NCBI RefSeq assembly: GCF_036346615.1 | Contig: NZ_CP107836.1 | Span: 6,386,001 to 6,450,000 of the forward strand | Source of the DNA: Streptomyces sp. NBC_00523 | GTDB taxonomy: Bacteria > Actinomycetota > Actinomycetes > Streptomycetales > Streptomycetaceae | Direction: 5' to 3' | DNA length: 64,000 nt | In this document: piece after piece, positions 45,399 through 53,239 of the stretch | How positions within the stretch are numbered: position 1 is the stretch's first letter | How the letters are laid out: the number at the start of each line of letters is the position of its first letter | Notes under the pieces: generated by a model | Told to the model about the DNA's origin: nothing | What the model saw: the letters and a program-made list of their open reading frames with translations, nothing else | The model's database searches: none | Position numbers and translations under genes: made by a program

Positions 45399-47669
45399 AT
45401 GAAGTTCACCGACGGCTTCTGGCTCATGCGTGAGGGCGTAAGCGCCTCCTACGCGACCGAGATCCGCGATCTGCGCGCCAGCGCCGACCAGTTCAGCGCG
45501 TACGCGGCGGTGAAACGGGTCGCCGCACGCGGTGACACCCTCAACACCCCGCTCATCACCGTCGACTGCTTCTCCCCGGCCGAGGGGATCATCGGCGTCC
45601 GCACCACGCACCACGCCGGAAAGGCCCGCCGGGGACCGGACTTCGCCTTCCCCGGGCTGGACCCGGCCGGCTCCGGCGCCCGCACCCGGCAGGACGGCGG
45701 CGTCATCGAGCTCACCAGCGGTCCGCTGACCCTGAGGCTGGACCGCGACGGCCCGTACGGTCCGGTCTTTCTCGACGCGGACGGCCGCCGCCTGACCGGC
45801 GTCGACACCAAGGGCACCGCCTTCGCCACCACCCCCGACGGCGCACACCACATGGTCGCCCAACTCGCCCTGGCTGTCGGCGAGAACATCTACGGACTCG
45901 GTGAGCGCTTCACCCCGTACGTCAAGAACGGCCAGAGCGTCGACATCTGGCAGGCGGACGGCGGCACCAGCAGCGAACTCGCCTACAAGAACATCCCGTT
46001 CTACCTCTCCTCGCGGGGCTACGGCGTCTTCGTCAACCACCCCGGCAAGGTCTCCTTCGAGGTCGGCTCGGAGTCGGTCGGCCAGGTGCAGTTCAGCGTC
46101 GAGGACCAGTCGCTGGAGTACTACATCGTCGCCGGTCCGACGCCCAAGGAGGTGCTGGCCCGCTACACCGCGCTGACCGGCCGCCCGGCGCTCCCGCCGG
46201 CCTGGTCGTTCGGCCTGTGGCTGACGACGTCGTTCTGCACCTCGTACGACGAGGAGACCGTCACCTCGTTCGTGGAGGGCATGGCGGAGCGCGACATCCC
46301 GCTCTCCGTCTTCCACTTCGACTGCTTCTGGATGCGCGAGTACCAGTGGTCGGACTTCCTCTGGGACCCCGACGTCTTCCCCGATCCGGAGGGCATGCTC
46401 GCCCGGCTCAAGGAACGCGGGCTGCGCATCAGCATGTGGATCAACCCGTACATCGCCCAGAAGTCGGCGCTGTTCGCGGAGGGCGCCGAACTCGGCCATC
46501 TGGTCCGCCGCCCCAACGGTGACGTCTGGCAGTGGGACCTGTGGCAGCCCGGCATGGCGCTGGTCGACTTCACCAGCCCCGCCGCCCGCGAGTGGTACAC
46601 CGGCAAACTGCGACTGCTGCTCGACCAGGGCGTCGACTGCTTCAAGACGGACTTCGGCGAGCGCGTCCCGACCGATGTCGCCTGGCACGACGGCTCGGAC
46701 CCCGAGCGGATGCACAACTATTACGCGCAGATCTACAACAGGACGGTCTTCGAACTCCTGGAGAAGGAGCGCGGCCACGGCGAGGCGGTCCTCTTCGCCC
46801 GCTCGGCCACGGCCGGCGGCCAGCAGTTCCCCGTCCACTGGGGCGGCGACTGCTTCGCCTCGTTCACGGCGATGGCCGAGTCCCTGCGCGGCGGCCTGTC
46901 CCTGAGCCTGTCCGGCTTCGGCTTCTGGAGCCACGACATCGGCGGCTTCGAGGGCACCCCGGACCCGGCGGTCTTCAAGCGCTGGCTCGCCTTCGGGCTG
47001 CTCTCCTCGCACAGCCGGCTGCACGGCAACGTCTCCTACCGGGTGCCGTGGGAGTTCGGCGAGGAAGCGGTCGACGTCGCCCGGAAGTTCACCCTCCTCA
47101 AGCACCGGCTCATGCCGTACCTGTACGGTGCCGCCGCCACCGCCCACCGCACCGGCATCCCCGTGATGCGGCCCATGCTGCTCGAATTCCCGGACGACCC
47201 CGCCACCCGCACCCTGGACCGGCAGTACATGCTCGGCCCCGACCTGCTGGTCGCCCCGGTCTTCACGGAGGACGGGCAGGTCGAGTACTACGTCCCCGAG
47301 GGCACCTGGACCCACCTGCTCACCGGCGAGACGGTCACCGGTCCCGCCTGGCGCCACGAGACCCACGGCTTCGACAGCCTCCCGGTCCTCGTCCGCCCCG
47401 GCGCGGTCCTGCCCTGGGGCGGCGACGACCGGCGCCCGGACGGCGACTGGCTCGACGGGCTCACGCTGCGGGTGTTCGGCGAGGCCGACGGTACGGAGGT
47501 GACCGTGCCGGACCACGCGGGTGCGACGGCCGCCACCTTCCGGGTGACCCGCGACGGCGACACCCTGACCGTCACCTCCGAGCGCATCGACCGCCCGTAC
47601 CGCGTGGTCGCCGAGGCCACGGGCGCGACGGGGGAGGGGCGGGGGACGGTGACGGTGCGGGGCGCGTGA
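45399..47669 (+). CDS. GH31 alpha-xylosidase (YicI-type)
   Basis: 756-residue cytoplasmic enzyme, near the length of E. coli YicI. An N-terminal beta-sandwich (about 1-240) leads into a TIM barrel with the nucleophile D418 in FKTDFGERVP and acid/base D484 in HWGGDCFASF, two residues from the YicI positions 416 and 482. GLWLTTSFCTSYDE and FHFDCFWMREYQWSDF are also YicI-like and line the xylose-specific -1 site. ATG 45399 has AAGGAG upstream, 52 nt after the GH3 stop. It releases alpha-1,6-xylose from the non-reducing end of xyloglucan oligosaccharides; the xylose can go to XylA/XylB encoded at 53-56 kb. Confidence 0.94.
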   Translation: MKFTDGFWLMREGVSASYATEIRDLRASADQFSAYAAVKRVAARGDTLNTPLITVDCFSPAEGIIGVRTTHHAGKARRGPDFAFPGLDPAGSGARTRQDGGVIELTSGPLTLRLDRDGPYGPVFLDADGRRLTGVDTKGTAFATTPDGAHHMVAQLALAVGENIYGLGERFTPYVKNGQSVDIWQADGGTSSELAYKNIPFYLSSRGYGVFVNHPGKVSFEVGSESVGQVQFSVEDQSLEYYIVAGPTPKEVLARYTALTGRPALPPAWSFGLWLTTSFCTSYDEETVTSFVEGMAERDIPLSVFHFDCFWMREYQWSDFLWDPDVFPDPEGMLARLKERGLRISMWINPYIAQKSALFAEGAELGHLVRRPNGDVWQWDLWQPGMALVDFTSPAAREWYTGKLRLLLDQGVDCFKTDFGERVPTDVAWHDGSDPERMHNYYAQIYNRTVFELLEKERGHGEAVLFARSATAGGQQFPVHWGGDCFASFTAMAESLRGGLSLSLSGFGFWSHDIGGFEGTPDPAVFKRWLAFGLLSSHSRLHGNVSYRVPWEFGEEAVDVARKFTLLKHRLMPYLYGAAATAHRTGIPVMRPMLLEFPDDPATRTLDRQYMLGPDLLVAPVFTEDGQVEYYVPEGTWTHLLTGETVTGPAWRHETHGFDSLPVLVRPGAVLPWGGDDRRPDGDWLDGLTLRVFGEADGTEVTVPDHAGATAATFRVTRDGDTLTVTSERIDRPYRVVAEATGATGEGRGTVTVRGA

Positions 47670-47676
47670 GCGACGG

Positions 47677-47702
47677 CGGGGCGGTCCGCCAGGAGCGCCC
47701 CG
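47677..47702 (+). terminator. terminator hairpin after GH31 gene
   Basis: A 7-bp stem (CGGGGCG, 47677-47683, with 47696-47702) and 12-nt loop lie between convergent stops at 47669 and 47708. Confidence 0.5.
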
Positions 47703-47707
47703 TGTCC

Positions 47708-48214
47708 TCAGCCCGTTCCCGCCGACAGCGCCCGGTCCGCCGTGCCCGGCGAGGCGTGCCAGAGCGTCGTCACCGGCTCCCACACCCGGATGCCGTCCGC
47801 CATGCCGACGGCCGACGCCGCGAACGTCACCCCGTAGTGCGCCGGGTCCGCCGCGACGGACAGGCTGCGCACGACATGGCCCTCGGTCGTCCCCGGCGCG
47901 GCCGTGCGCACGGCCGCGTACCCGTGCTCGCCCGGGGACAGCACGTACGGCCCGCTCGTCGACGGCGGCACGGGCTGCGCCGAGCCGTCCAGGCCCCGGA
48001 ACGTGACCGTCGGGATGCGGTCCACGGCGCAGGCCCGCCCGCCTTCGTTGACCACGGAGATCCGGGCGGTGTTCTGCGAGCCGCCGGGCCCGGCGGTGAC
48101 GCGGAGGTCCTTCTCCTGGCAGGGGGCGGTCGCGGCCGAGGCGGCGGGGGCGGTCAGGGCGGTGGTGGCGGCAGCGGTGACGACGGCGGTGGTGAGAGCG
48201 GTGCGCAGACGCAT
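47708..48214 (-). CDS. secreted DUF4232 domain protein
   Basis: 168-residue exported protein. A Sec signal peptide (1-29, ASA-A) precedes one DUF4232 beta-sandwich, recognised by PCQEKDLRVTAGPGGSQNTA, NEGGRACAVDRIPTVTFRG and the C-terminal strand. Two Cys residues (in APCQEKD and RACAVD) likely form the conserved disulfide. Function unknown; the family is common in actinobacterial surface proteins. ATG 48214 begins the signal peptide; an in-frame start 32 codons upstream gives no sensible N-terminus. It is divergent from the TetR-family gene. Confidence 0.8.
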   Translation of the reverse strand: MRLRTALTTAVVTAAATTALTAPAASAATAPCQEKDLRVTAGPGGSQNTARISVVNEGGRACAVDRIPTVTFRGLDGSAQPVPPSTSGPYVLSPGEHGYAAVRTAAPGTTEGHVVRSLSVAADPAHYGVTFAASAVGMADGIRVWEPVTTLWHASPGTADRALSAGTG

Positions 48215-48352
48215 GGTGTTTCTCCCCTGGAAGCCGGTGGGCGACTGTCTCTGACAGTCTGAGCCGTTTGCCGGATTCGCGGCGATAAAACAGACATATC
48301 GATCCGGCAACGTGTCGCGAGTGAAGAGGGATGCCTTGAGGCCTTTTGTATT

Positions 48353-48371
48353 TGCCTAAAGCTCTTAGGCA
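48353..48371 (+). promoter_or_regulatory. TetR-type operator palindrome
   Basis: TGCCTAA-agctc-TTAGGCA is a perfect 7+7 inverted repeat with a 5-nt spacer, 36 nt before the TetR-family start. Size and place fit autoregulation by that regulator. A degenerate half (ATGCCTTGAGGC, from 48331) lies one to two turns upstream. Confidence 0.7.
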
Positions 48372-48407
48372 GGCGCATGATGGCCGTCCCCGGACAAGGA
48401 GGCGACC

Positions 48408-48986
48408 ATGGTGCGCGCGGGTCTCACCGCCGAACGCCTGACGAGAGCGGGCGCCGAGCTGGCCGACGAGGTCGGCTTCGACCAGGTGACCGTGTCCGCG
48501 CTGGCGCGGCAGTTCGACGTCAAGGTGGCGAGCCTCTACTCGCACGTGAAGAACTCCCACGACCTGAAGACCCGGATCGCCCTGCTCGCCCTGGAGGAGA
48601 TGGCCGACCGGGGCGCCGCCGCCCTCGTCGGACGGGCCGGCAAGGACGCGCTGACCGCCCTCGGCGACATGTACCGGGACTACGCCCGCGAGCACCCCGG
48701 CCGTTACGCCGCGGCCCAGATGACGCTGGACCCCGAGACGGCGGCCGCCAGTGCGGGCCTGCGGCACTCGCGGATGACCCGCGCCATCCTGCGCGGTTAC
48801 GACCTGGACGAGCCGGACCAGACGCATGCCGTGCGGCTCCTGGGCAGCGTGTTCCACGGATTCACCACCCTGGAGGCCCAGGGCGGGTTCAGCCACAGCG
48901 TCCCCGACTCGCAGGAGTCCTGGTCCCGCACTCTGGACGCGCTGGACGCCCTCCTGCGCAACTGGCCCGCGGCGGGGCAGGCGTAA
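48408..48986 (+). CDS. TetR/AcrR-family transcriptional regulator
   Basis: 192-residue regulator. The N-terminal HTH is GFDQVTVSALARQFDVKVAS followed by LYSHVKNSHDLKTRIALLAL. The C-terminal ligand domain (MYRDYAREHPGRYAAA, then LLGSVFHGFTTLEAQGGF) matches the WHG/TetR_C_33 subgroup. ATG 48408 has AGGAGG upstream. A GDSL hydrolase gene starts 41 nt after it, probably co-transcribed and co-regulated through the palindrome at 48353. Confidence 0.9.
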   Translation: MVRAGLTAERLTRAGAELADEVGFDQVTVSALARQFDVKVASLYSHVKNSHDLKTRIALLALEEMADRGAAALVGRAGKDALTALGDMYRDYAREHPGRYAAAQMTLDPETAAASAGLRHSRMTRAILRGYDLDEPDQTHAVRLLGSVFHGFTTLEAQGGFSHSVPDSQESWSRTLDALDALLRNWPAAGQA

Positions 48987-49027
48987 CGATGCCCCCGACC
49001 GCCCCCCCCCGCGACCCAAGTGGAGCC

Positions 49028-50215
49028 ATGAGCACCGACGCAGCGACACCCCTCCCGTTCACCACCCCCGTCACCCCCGCCCTCCTGCGCGGCGCGCTCG
49101 ACGTGGAGCGCACCGACGCCGGGCTGCTCCCGCACCGCCTGCCCGCCGCCGCCCGCGCCCAGGCCCCGGACGGCCAGATCGCCCTGGCCGAGGCCCAGCC
49201 CTCCGGCGTACGGCTCGTCTTCCGGACCCGGGCCACGGTGATCGAGCTGGAGGCGCGGCGCACCCGGACCGTCTACGCAGGCGTCCCGCCGAGGGACGGC
49301 GGGGTGTACGACCTGCTGGTGGACGGCGTCCTCGCGGCGCGGGGTTCGGCGAGCGGCGGCAACGTCCTGGATGTCGACATGGCGACCGGGCAGACCCGGT
49401 TCCGTAGCGGGCCGGTCGGGTCCGTGCGGTTCGACGGGCTCGCGGACCGCGAGAAGGACGTCGAGGTCTGGCTGCCGTACAACGAACGCACCGAGGTCGT
49501 TGCCCTGCACACCGACGCGCCCGTCACGCCCGCCCCGGCCTCCGGCCGCAAGGTGTGGCTGCACCACGGCAGTTCGATCAGCCACGGCTCCGACGCGGCG
49601 AGCCCCACGACCACCTGGCCCGCGCGTGCGGCGCTGCTCGGCGGCGTCGAGCTGGTCAACCTCGGCCTCGGCGGCAGCGCCCTGCTCGACCCGTTCACGG
49701 CCCGCGCGATGCGGGACACCCCCGCGGACCTGATCAGCGTCAAGATCGGCATCAACCTCGTCAACGCCGACGTGATGCGCGTGCGCGCCTTCGCCCCGGC
49801 GGTGCACGGCTTCCTCGACACCCTCCGCGAGGGCCACCCGGACACCCCGCTCCTGGTGGTGTCGTCCGTGCTGTGCCCCATCCACGAGGACACCCCGGGC
49901 CCGAGCGTCCCCGACTTCAGCCGCCTCGGCGAGGGCAAGGTCCGCTTCGCGGCGATGGGCGACCCGGAGGGCCGTGCCACCGGCAAGCTGACGCTCCGCG
50001 TCATCCGCGACGAACTCGCCGCCCTGGTGGGCCAACGCTCCGCCGAGGACCCGCAGTTGCACTACCTGGACGGCCGCGAGCTGTACGGCGAGGCGGACGC
50101 GGAGGAACTCCCCCTCCCCGACGCCCTCCACCCCGACGCCGCCACACACCTGCGCATGGGCGGCCGCTTCGCGGCCCTGGCCTTCGGAGAGGGTGGCGCG
50201 TTCGCCGGGCCGTGA
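49028..50215 (+). CDS. SGNH/GDSL-family esterase
   Basis: 395-residue cytoplasmic hydrolase. The N-terminal half (about 25-165) is a beta-sandwich carrying VYDLLVDG; the C-terminal half is an SGNH fold. Block I reads WLHHGSSISHG with the nucleophile Ser in GSS, block II has NLGLGGSA, block III GINLVNAD, and block V DALHPDA supplies the Asp-His pair. ATG 49028 is chosen for GTGGAGCC directly before it; an ATG at 48989 in the same frame has a poorer site. No signal peptide. It follows a TetR-family regulator, so it may act on the ligand that regulator senses. Confidence 0.87.
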   Translation: MSTDAATPLPFTTPVTPALLRGALDVERTDAGLLPHRLPAAARAQAPDGQIALAEAQPSGVRLVFRTRATVIELEARRTRTVYAGVPPRDGGVYDLLVDGVLAARGSASGGNVLDVDMATGQTRFRSGPVGSVRFDGLADREKDVEVWLPYNERTEVVALHTDAPVTPAPASGRKVWLHHGSSISHGSDAASPTTTWPARAALLGGVELVNLGLGGSALLDPFTARAMRDTPADLISVKIGINLVNADVMRVRAFAPAVHGFLDTLREGHPDTPLLVVSSVLCPIHEDTPGPSVPDFSRLGEGKVRFAAMGDPEGRATGKLTLRVIRDELAALVGQRSAEDPQLHYLDGRELYGEADAEELPLPDALHPDAATHLRMGGRFAALAFGEGGAFAGP

Positions 50216-50270
50216 TCCCCGGCCGCGAAAGGGAGTACGCCGCACCGCCCGTTCGGGGGAGGATGCGGCG

Positions 50271-51005
50271 ATGAACGACGATCCGCTGATGGCCAGGGCC
50301 CGCCGCCTGTGGGAGACGCTGGCCGGTGTCCCTGCCCCCGCCGCCCCTGACGGCGCCCCGGTCGTCGTCACGGCTTCCGCGTCCGCGCTGTGCCCGCCCG
50401 CCTGGGTGGGCACGGTGCTCCTCGGCGACGCGGCCCTCGTCACGGCGCCCACCGACGCGGCGGCGGACGAGGTGCGCCGCGCGCTGAAGGCCGTACCGAC
50501 GCGGGAACTCGCCGAACCGGAAGCCATACGCAGGGAGTTGTCGGTCGCCGAGGTGCTGGGCCCGGCCACCCTCGCCTATCTGGCGGCCGGTGACTTCCGG
50601 CCGTACGAGCCCCCGGACGTCACCGTCACCACCCTGCCCGCCGGTGACCCCGAGCTGCTGAGGCTGCTCGGGTCGGTGAGCGAGGAGGACGCGGGGGAGT
50701 GCGGGCTGGACGAGATCACCTCCCCAGCCTTCGTCGTACGCGAGGACGCCACCGGTCTCATCGCGGCGGCCGGGTACGAGGCCTGGCCCGGGGAGACCGC
50801 CCACCTCTGTGTGCTGACCGCGCCGGGCGCCCGGGGCCGGGGCCTGGCCCGCGCGGTGGCGTCCGCCGCGACGCACCACGCCCTCGCGGCGGACCGGCTG
50901 CCCCAGTGGCGGGCGCGGCCGGAGGCGTCACGCCGCGTGGCCAGGGCGCTCGGATACCGGGAACTGGGCCGCCAGTTGAGCGTGCGGCTGCACGGACCCG
51001 CGTAA
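50271..51005 (+). CDS. GNAT-family N-acetyltransferase
   Basis: 244-residue acetyltransferase. The N-terminal half (about 1-110) is not recognised and may bind substrate. The C-terminal GNAT fold has the acetyl-CoA loop in PGARGRGLARAV and a final ALGYRELGRQLSVRL strand. ATG 50271 follows GGGGGAGGA. It lies 55 nt after the GDSL gene and ends before a strong hairpin. Substrate unknown. Confidence 0.85.
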   Translation: MNDDPLMARARRLWETLAGVPAPAAPDGAPVVVTASASALCPPAWVGTVLLGDAALVTAPTDAAADEVRRALKAVPTRELAEPEAIRRELSVAEVLGPATLAYLAAGDFRPYEPPDVTVTTLPAGDPELLRLLGSVSEEDAGECGLDEITSPAFVVREDATGLIAAAGYEAWPGETAHLCVLTAPGARGRGLARAVASAATHHALAADRLPQWRARPEASRRVARALGYRELGRQLSVRLHGPA

Positions 51006-51007
51006 CG

Positions 51008-51046
51008 CCGCCGGACCGGCCCCCGCAGCGGGGACCGGTCCGGCGG
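51008..51046 (+). terminator. bidirectional terminator hairpin
   Basis: A 12-bp perfect stem (51008-51019 with 51035-51046) continues past one mismatch into four G-C pairs and a 5-nt loop. It lies between convergent stops at 51005 and 51058. Confidence 0.85.
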
Positions 51047-51057
51047 TGGGCACACCG

Positions 51058-51891
51058 TCAGGCGCCCGGCGGCACGTGGTGCGGGCGGCCCCGGCCCCGG
51101 GTCACCGTGTAGCCGAAGACGCCCGCGAGAGCGGCGAGCAGGCCGCCGCCGGCCGTCCACAGCCAGCGGCTGGTCCACCAGCCGGAGGACCAGCCGTCCT
51201 CGGGCTCACCGGCGAGCGCGACCGGCTCGGCGGAGGCGTCCGTGCCGTCGTCCGAAGCCTGCTCGGCCGAGGAGACCCCCGGGACCAGCGGCTTCGACAG
51301 GCTGCCGTCCACGTCGGCGGATCCGCCCTGGTCCTTCGAGTCGACCTCCACCTCGGTGTGCACCGGCAGACCGAGGTCCGCCTGGGCCAGGTCCACGACC
51401 GTGAGGCGGACGTAGTAGCTGCCTGGCAGCGGGTCGTTGGCCCACTGCTCGGCGTTGGCCCGGACGGTACGCAGCACACAGGTCAGCTCGACCGTGGCGG
51501 CGTCGGCCGCGGCGGTGCCGGTCTGCTTGCCGTACATGCACGCCTGGCGGCGGCGCAGCCCGTCGTACACATCGACCTGCCAGGTCTGCGCCCCGTGCCG
51601 GGCGGCGCTCTCGGGCAGCGTGACCTTCGCCGTCACCGTGGCGCGCTGCCCGGCGTCCGCCGGGAAGACCCAGTACAGGTAGTCGCCGGTCGAGGCCCCC
51701 GCGGTGGCGGTCTCGCCCTGCTGGAGCGCCGTGGCGGTACGGAAGGTGGTGCCGGCTTCCGTGGGGCCGGAGCCGTCACCGGAGGCGCTGGGGCTCGGCG
51801 ACGGGTCGTCGGCCGCGGCGGCGCCCGCCCCGGTCAGCACGGCCAGGCCGGTCAGCAGCGCGCCCGCGAGCACACGTCTCGTACGGGACAT
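51058..51891 (-). CDS. secreted, C-terminally membrane-anchored protein partnered with VWA protein
   Basis: 277-residue protein. A Sec signal peptide (1-27, AAA-D) and Ser/Pro-rich linker precede a beta-rich extracellular domain with three Cys (QACMYGKQ, LTCVLR), then an acidic linker and a C-terminal transmembrane helix (LWTAGGGLLAALAGVFGYTV) ending in a basic tail. No known enzyme motif. Its ATG shares one base with the stop of the VWA gene (TGATG), so the two are translationally coupled and probably form a surface complex. The open frame continues upstream into the VWA gene and is rejected there. Confidence 0.8.
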   Translation of the reverse strand: MSRTRRVLAGALLTGLAVLTGAGAAAADDPSPSPSASGDGSGPTEAGTTFRTATALQQGETATAGASTGDYLYWVFPADAGQRATVTAKVTLPESAARHGAQTWQVDVYDGLRRRQACMYGKQTGTAAADAATVELTCVLRTVRANAEQWANDPLPGSYYVRLTVVDLAQADLGLPVHTEVEVDSKDQGGSADVDGSLSKPLVPGVSSAEQASDDGTDASAEPVALAGEPEDGWSSGWWTSRWLWTAGGGLLAALAGVFGYTVTRGRGRPHHVPPGA

Positions 51892-53156
51892 CAGCGGGTC
51901 CTCCAGACAGCGATGCGCCAGCGTGAGATCCAGCCGAAGAGCAGACCCACGATCAATCCGGTCAGGGTGAGCAGGCCCAGCAGCCACCAGCCGTGGCCCA
52001 GACCGAACGCGGCGACGTCCGCCGCCTCGTCGGGCGCGTCCACCACGTCGACGGTCAGCTCCAGCGGCATGCCGGGGGTGGTCTTCACCGAGGCCGGGGC
52101 CGAGAACGAGTTGCTGACCTGGAGGCACACGGTCTCCGGGGTCTGCTCGTCCTCGTCCTGCTCGGGCTTCGGGTAGCGCAGCCCGGACGAGATGGCGTCG
52201 GTGCGCCCGGTCCCGGACTCGGAGCCCCGGACGATCTCGCGGCCGTGCGTGGTCACCGCGCGCAGCAGCATCCCGTAGTCGTTGTTGACGGCGCGGTCGG
52301 CGAACACGCTGACCGAGGCGCGCAGTTCCTGACCGGGCTTCACCTCGACCTTGTACCAGCGGTGCTCGGCGAACTTCTCGCGGTCGGTGTAGAGGCCCGG
52401 CTTCAGCTCGGGTGCGTCCGTGCAGCTGTCGGCGCCCTTCGTGGCGACCGGGGTGACCACGGGCTCGGCGGCCCGGTCCACCAACTGCTTCACGCGGCCG
52501 GACAGTTCGTCGGTGTGCTGGACGGCCGTGTAGGTGCCGCCGGTGGCCTCGGCGATGCAGGTCAGCTGCTGGCGGATCTTTGCGTTGGGCACCAGGCCCA
52601 GCGTGTCGATGACCAGGTGGATGCCGCGCGCCGCGATGTCGCGGGCGACCTCGCACGGGTCGAGCGGGCCGCAGGTGTCCTCGCCGTCGCTGATCAGCAC
52701 GATCCGGCGGGTGGAGTCGCCGCCCTCGAGATCGTCGGCGGCGCCCAGCAGCGCGGGGCCGATCGGGGTCCAGCCGGTGGGGGCGAGCGTGGCCACGGCG
52801 GTCTTCGCCTCGGTGCGGTCCAGCGGGCCGACCGGGTACAGCTGCTTGGTGTCCTTGCAGCCCACCTTGCGGTCGTCGCCCGGATAGTCGGCGCCGAGGG
52901 TGCGGATGCCGAGCTGCACCTGCTCCGGCACCGCGTCCAGCACCTCGTTGAACGCCTGCTTCGCCGCGCTCATCCGGGACTGGCCGTCGATGTCGCGGGT
53001 CCGCATGGAACCGCTGACGTCGAGGACCAGTTCGACCTTGGGGGAGGCTTGGGTGGGGGTTTCGTCGGCCGATGCGGGCAGCGCCGAGCCGAGCCCGGCG
53101 GTCAGGGTGGCGAGCAGGATGCCCACCCCGACCGTCAGCCTTCTTCTTATGATCAT
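51891..53156 (-). CDS. secreted VWA-domain protein with C-terminal membrane anchor
   Basis: 421-residue protein. A Sec signal (1-30) precedes a von Willebrand A domain (about 40-220) with the MIDAS motif DVSGSM, a conserved Thr in GWTPIGPAL and Asp in LISDGEDTCG. A beta-sandwich (about 240-370) follows, then a transmembrane helix (GWWLLGLLTLTGLIVGLLFGW). The first codons after ATG 53156 are ATC ATA AGA AGA AGG, extremely rare in such a GC-rich genome and a possible brake on translation. A dyad (53161-53189) covers the likely promoter. It probably binds an extracellular partner in a divalent-metal-dependent way, together with the downstream protein. Confidence 0.88.
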   Translation of the reverse strand: MIIRRRLTVGVGILLATLTAGLGSALPASADETPTQASPKVELVLDVSGSMRTRDIDGQSRMSAAKQAFNEVLDAVPEQVQLGIRTLGADYPGDDRKVGCKDTKQLYPVGPLDRTEAKTAVATLAPTGWTPIGPALLGAADDLEGGDSTRRIVLISDGEDTCGPLDPCEVARDIAARGIHLVIDTLGLVPNAKIRQQLTCIAEATGGTYTAVQHTDELSGRVKQLVDRAAEPVVTPVATKGADSCTDAPELKPGLYTDREKFAEHRWYKVEVKPGQELRASVSVFADRAVNNDYGMLLRAVTTHGREIVRGSESGTGRTDAISSGLRYPKPEQDEDEQTPETVCLQVSNSFSAPASVKTTPGMPLELTVDVVDAPDEAADVAAFGLGHGWWLLGLLTLTGLIVGLLFGWISRWRIAVWRTR

Positions 53157-53160
53157 CGCC

Positions 53161-53189
53161 GGATAGTAGTGAACATCAGTTCGCTATCC
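53161..53189 (-). promoter_or_regulatory. inverted repeat upstream of VWA operon
   Basis: GGATAG...GAAC-atca-GTTC...CTATCC: the outer hexamers and inner tetramers pair with unequal spacers (4 and 1 nt). It begins 5 nt before the VWA start and is AT-richer than its surroundings, suiting an operator or a 5'-UTR hairpin. Confidence 0.45.
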
Positions 53190-53201
53190 AAAACGGCTGG
53201 T

Positions 53202-53227
53202 GGCCGCCGTGCAGGCGCACAGCGGCC
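53202..53227 (-). terminator. terminator hairpin after xylB
   Basis: Arms 53202-53212 and 53217-53227 pair over ten positions with a single C-A mismatch and a 4-nt loop, 13 nt past the xylB stop on the minus strand. It insulates the VWA operon from xylB transcription. Confidence 0.75.
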
Positions 53228-53239
53228 CTTGACGGCCGG

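Noticed and set aside
49000..49012. Run of nine C residues before the GDSL gene as a phase-variable tract
   Set aside because: It lies upstream of the preferred start in a GC-rich context where such runs are expected; no alternative frame of interest results.
45327..49049. 1240-codon minus-strand open frame across GH31, DUF4232 and TetR genes
   Set aside because: It crosses several well-supported genes and promoters; its composition is shadow-like.
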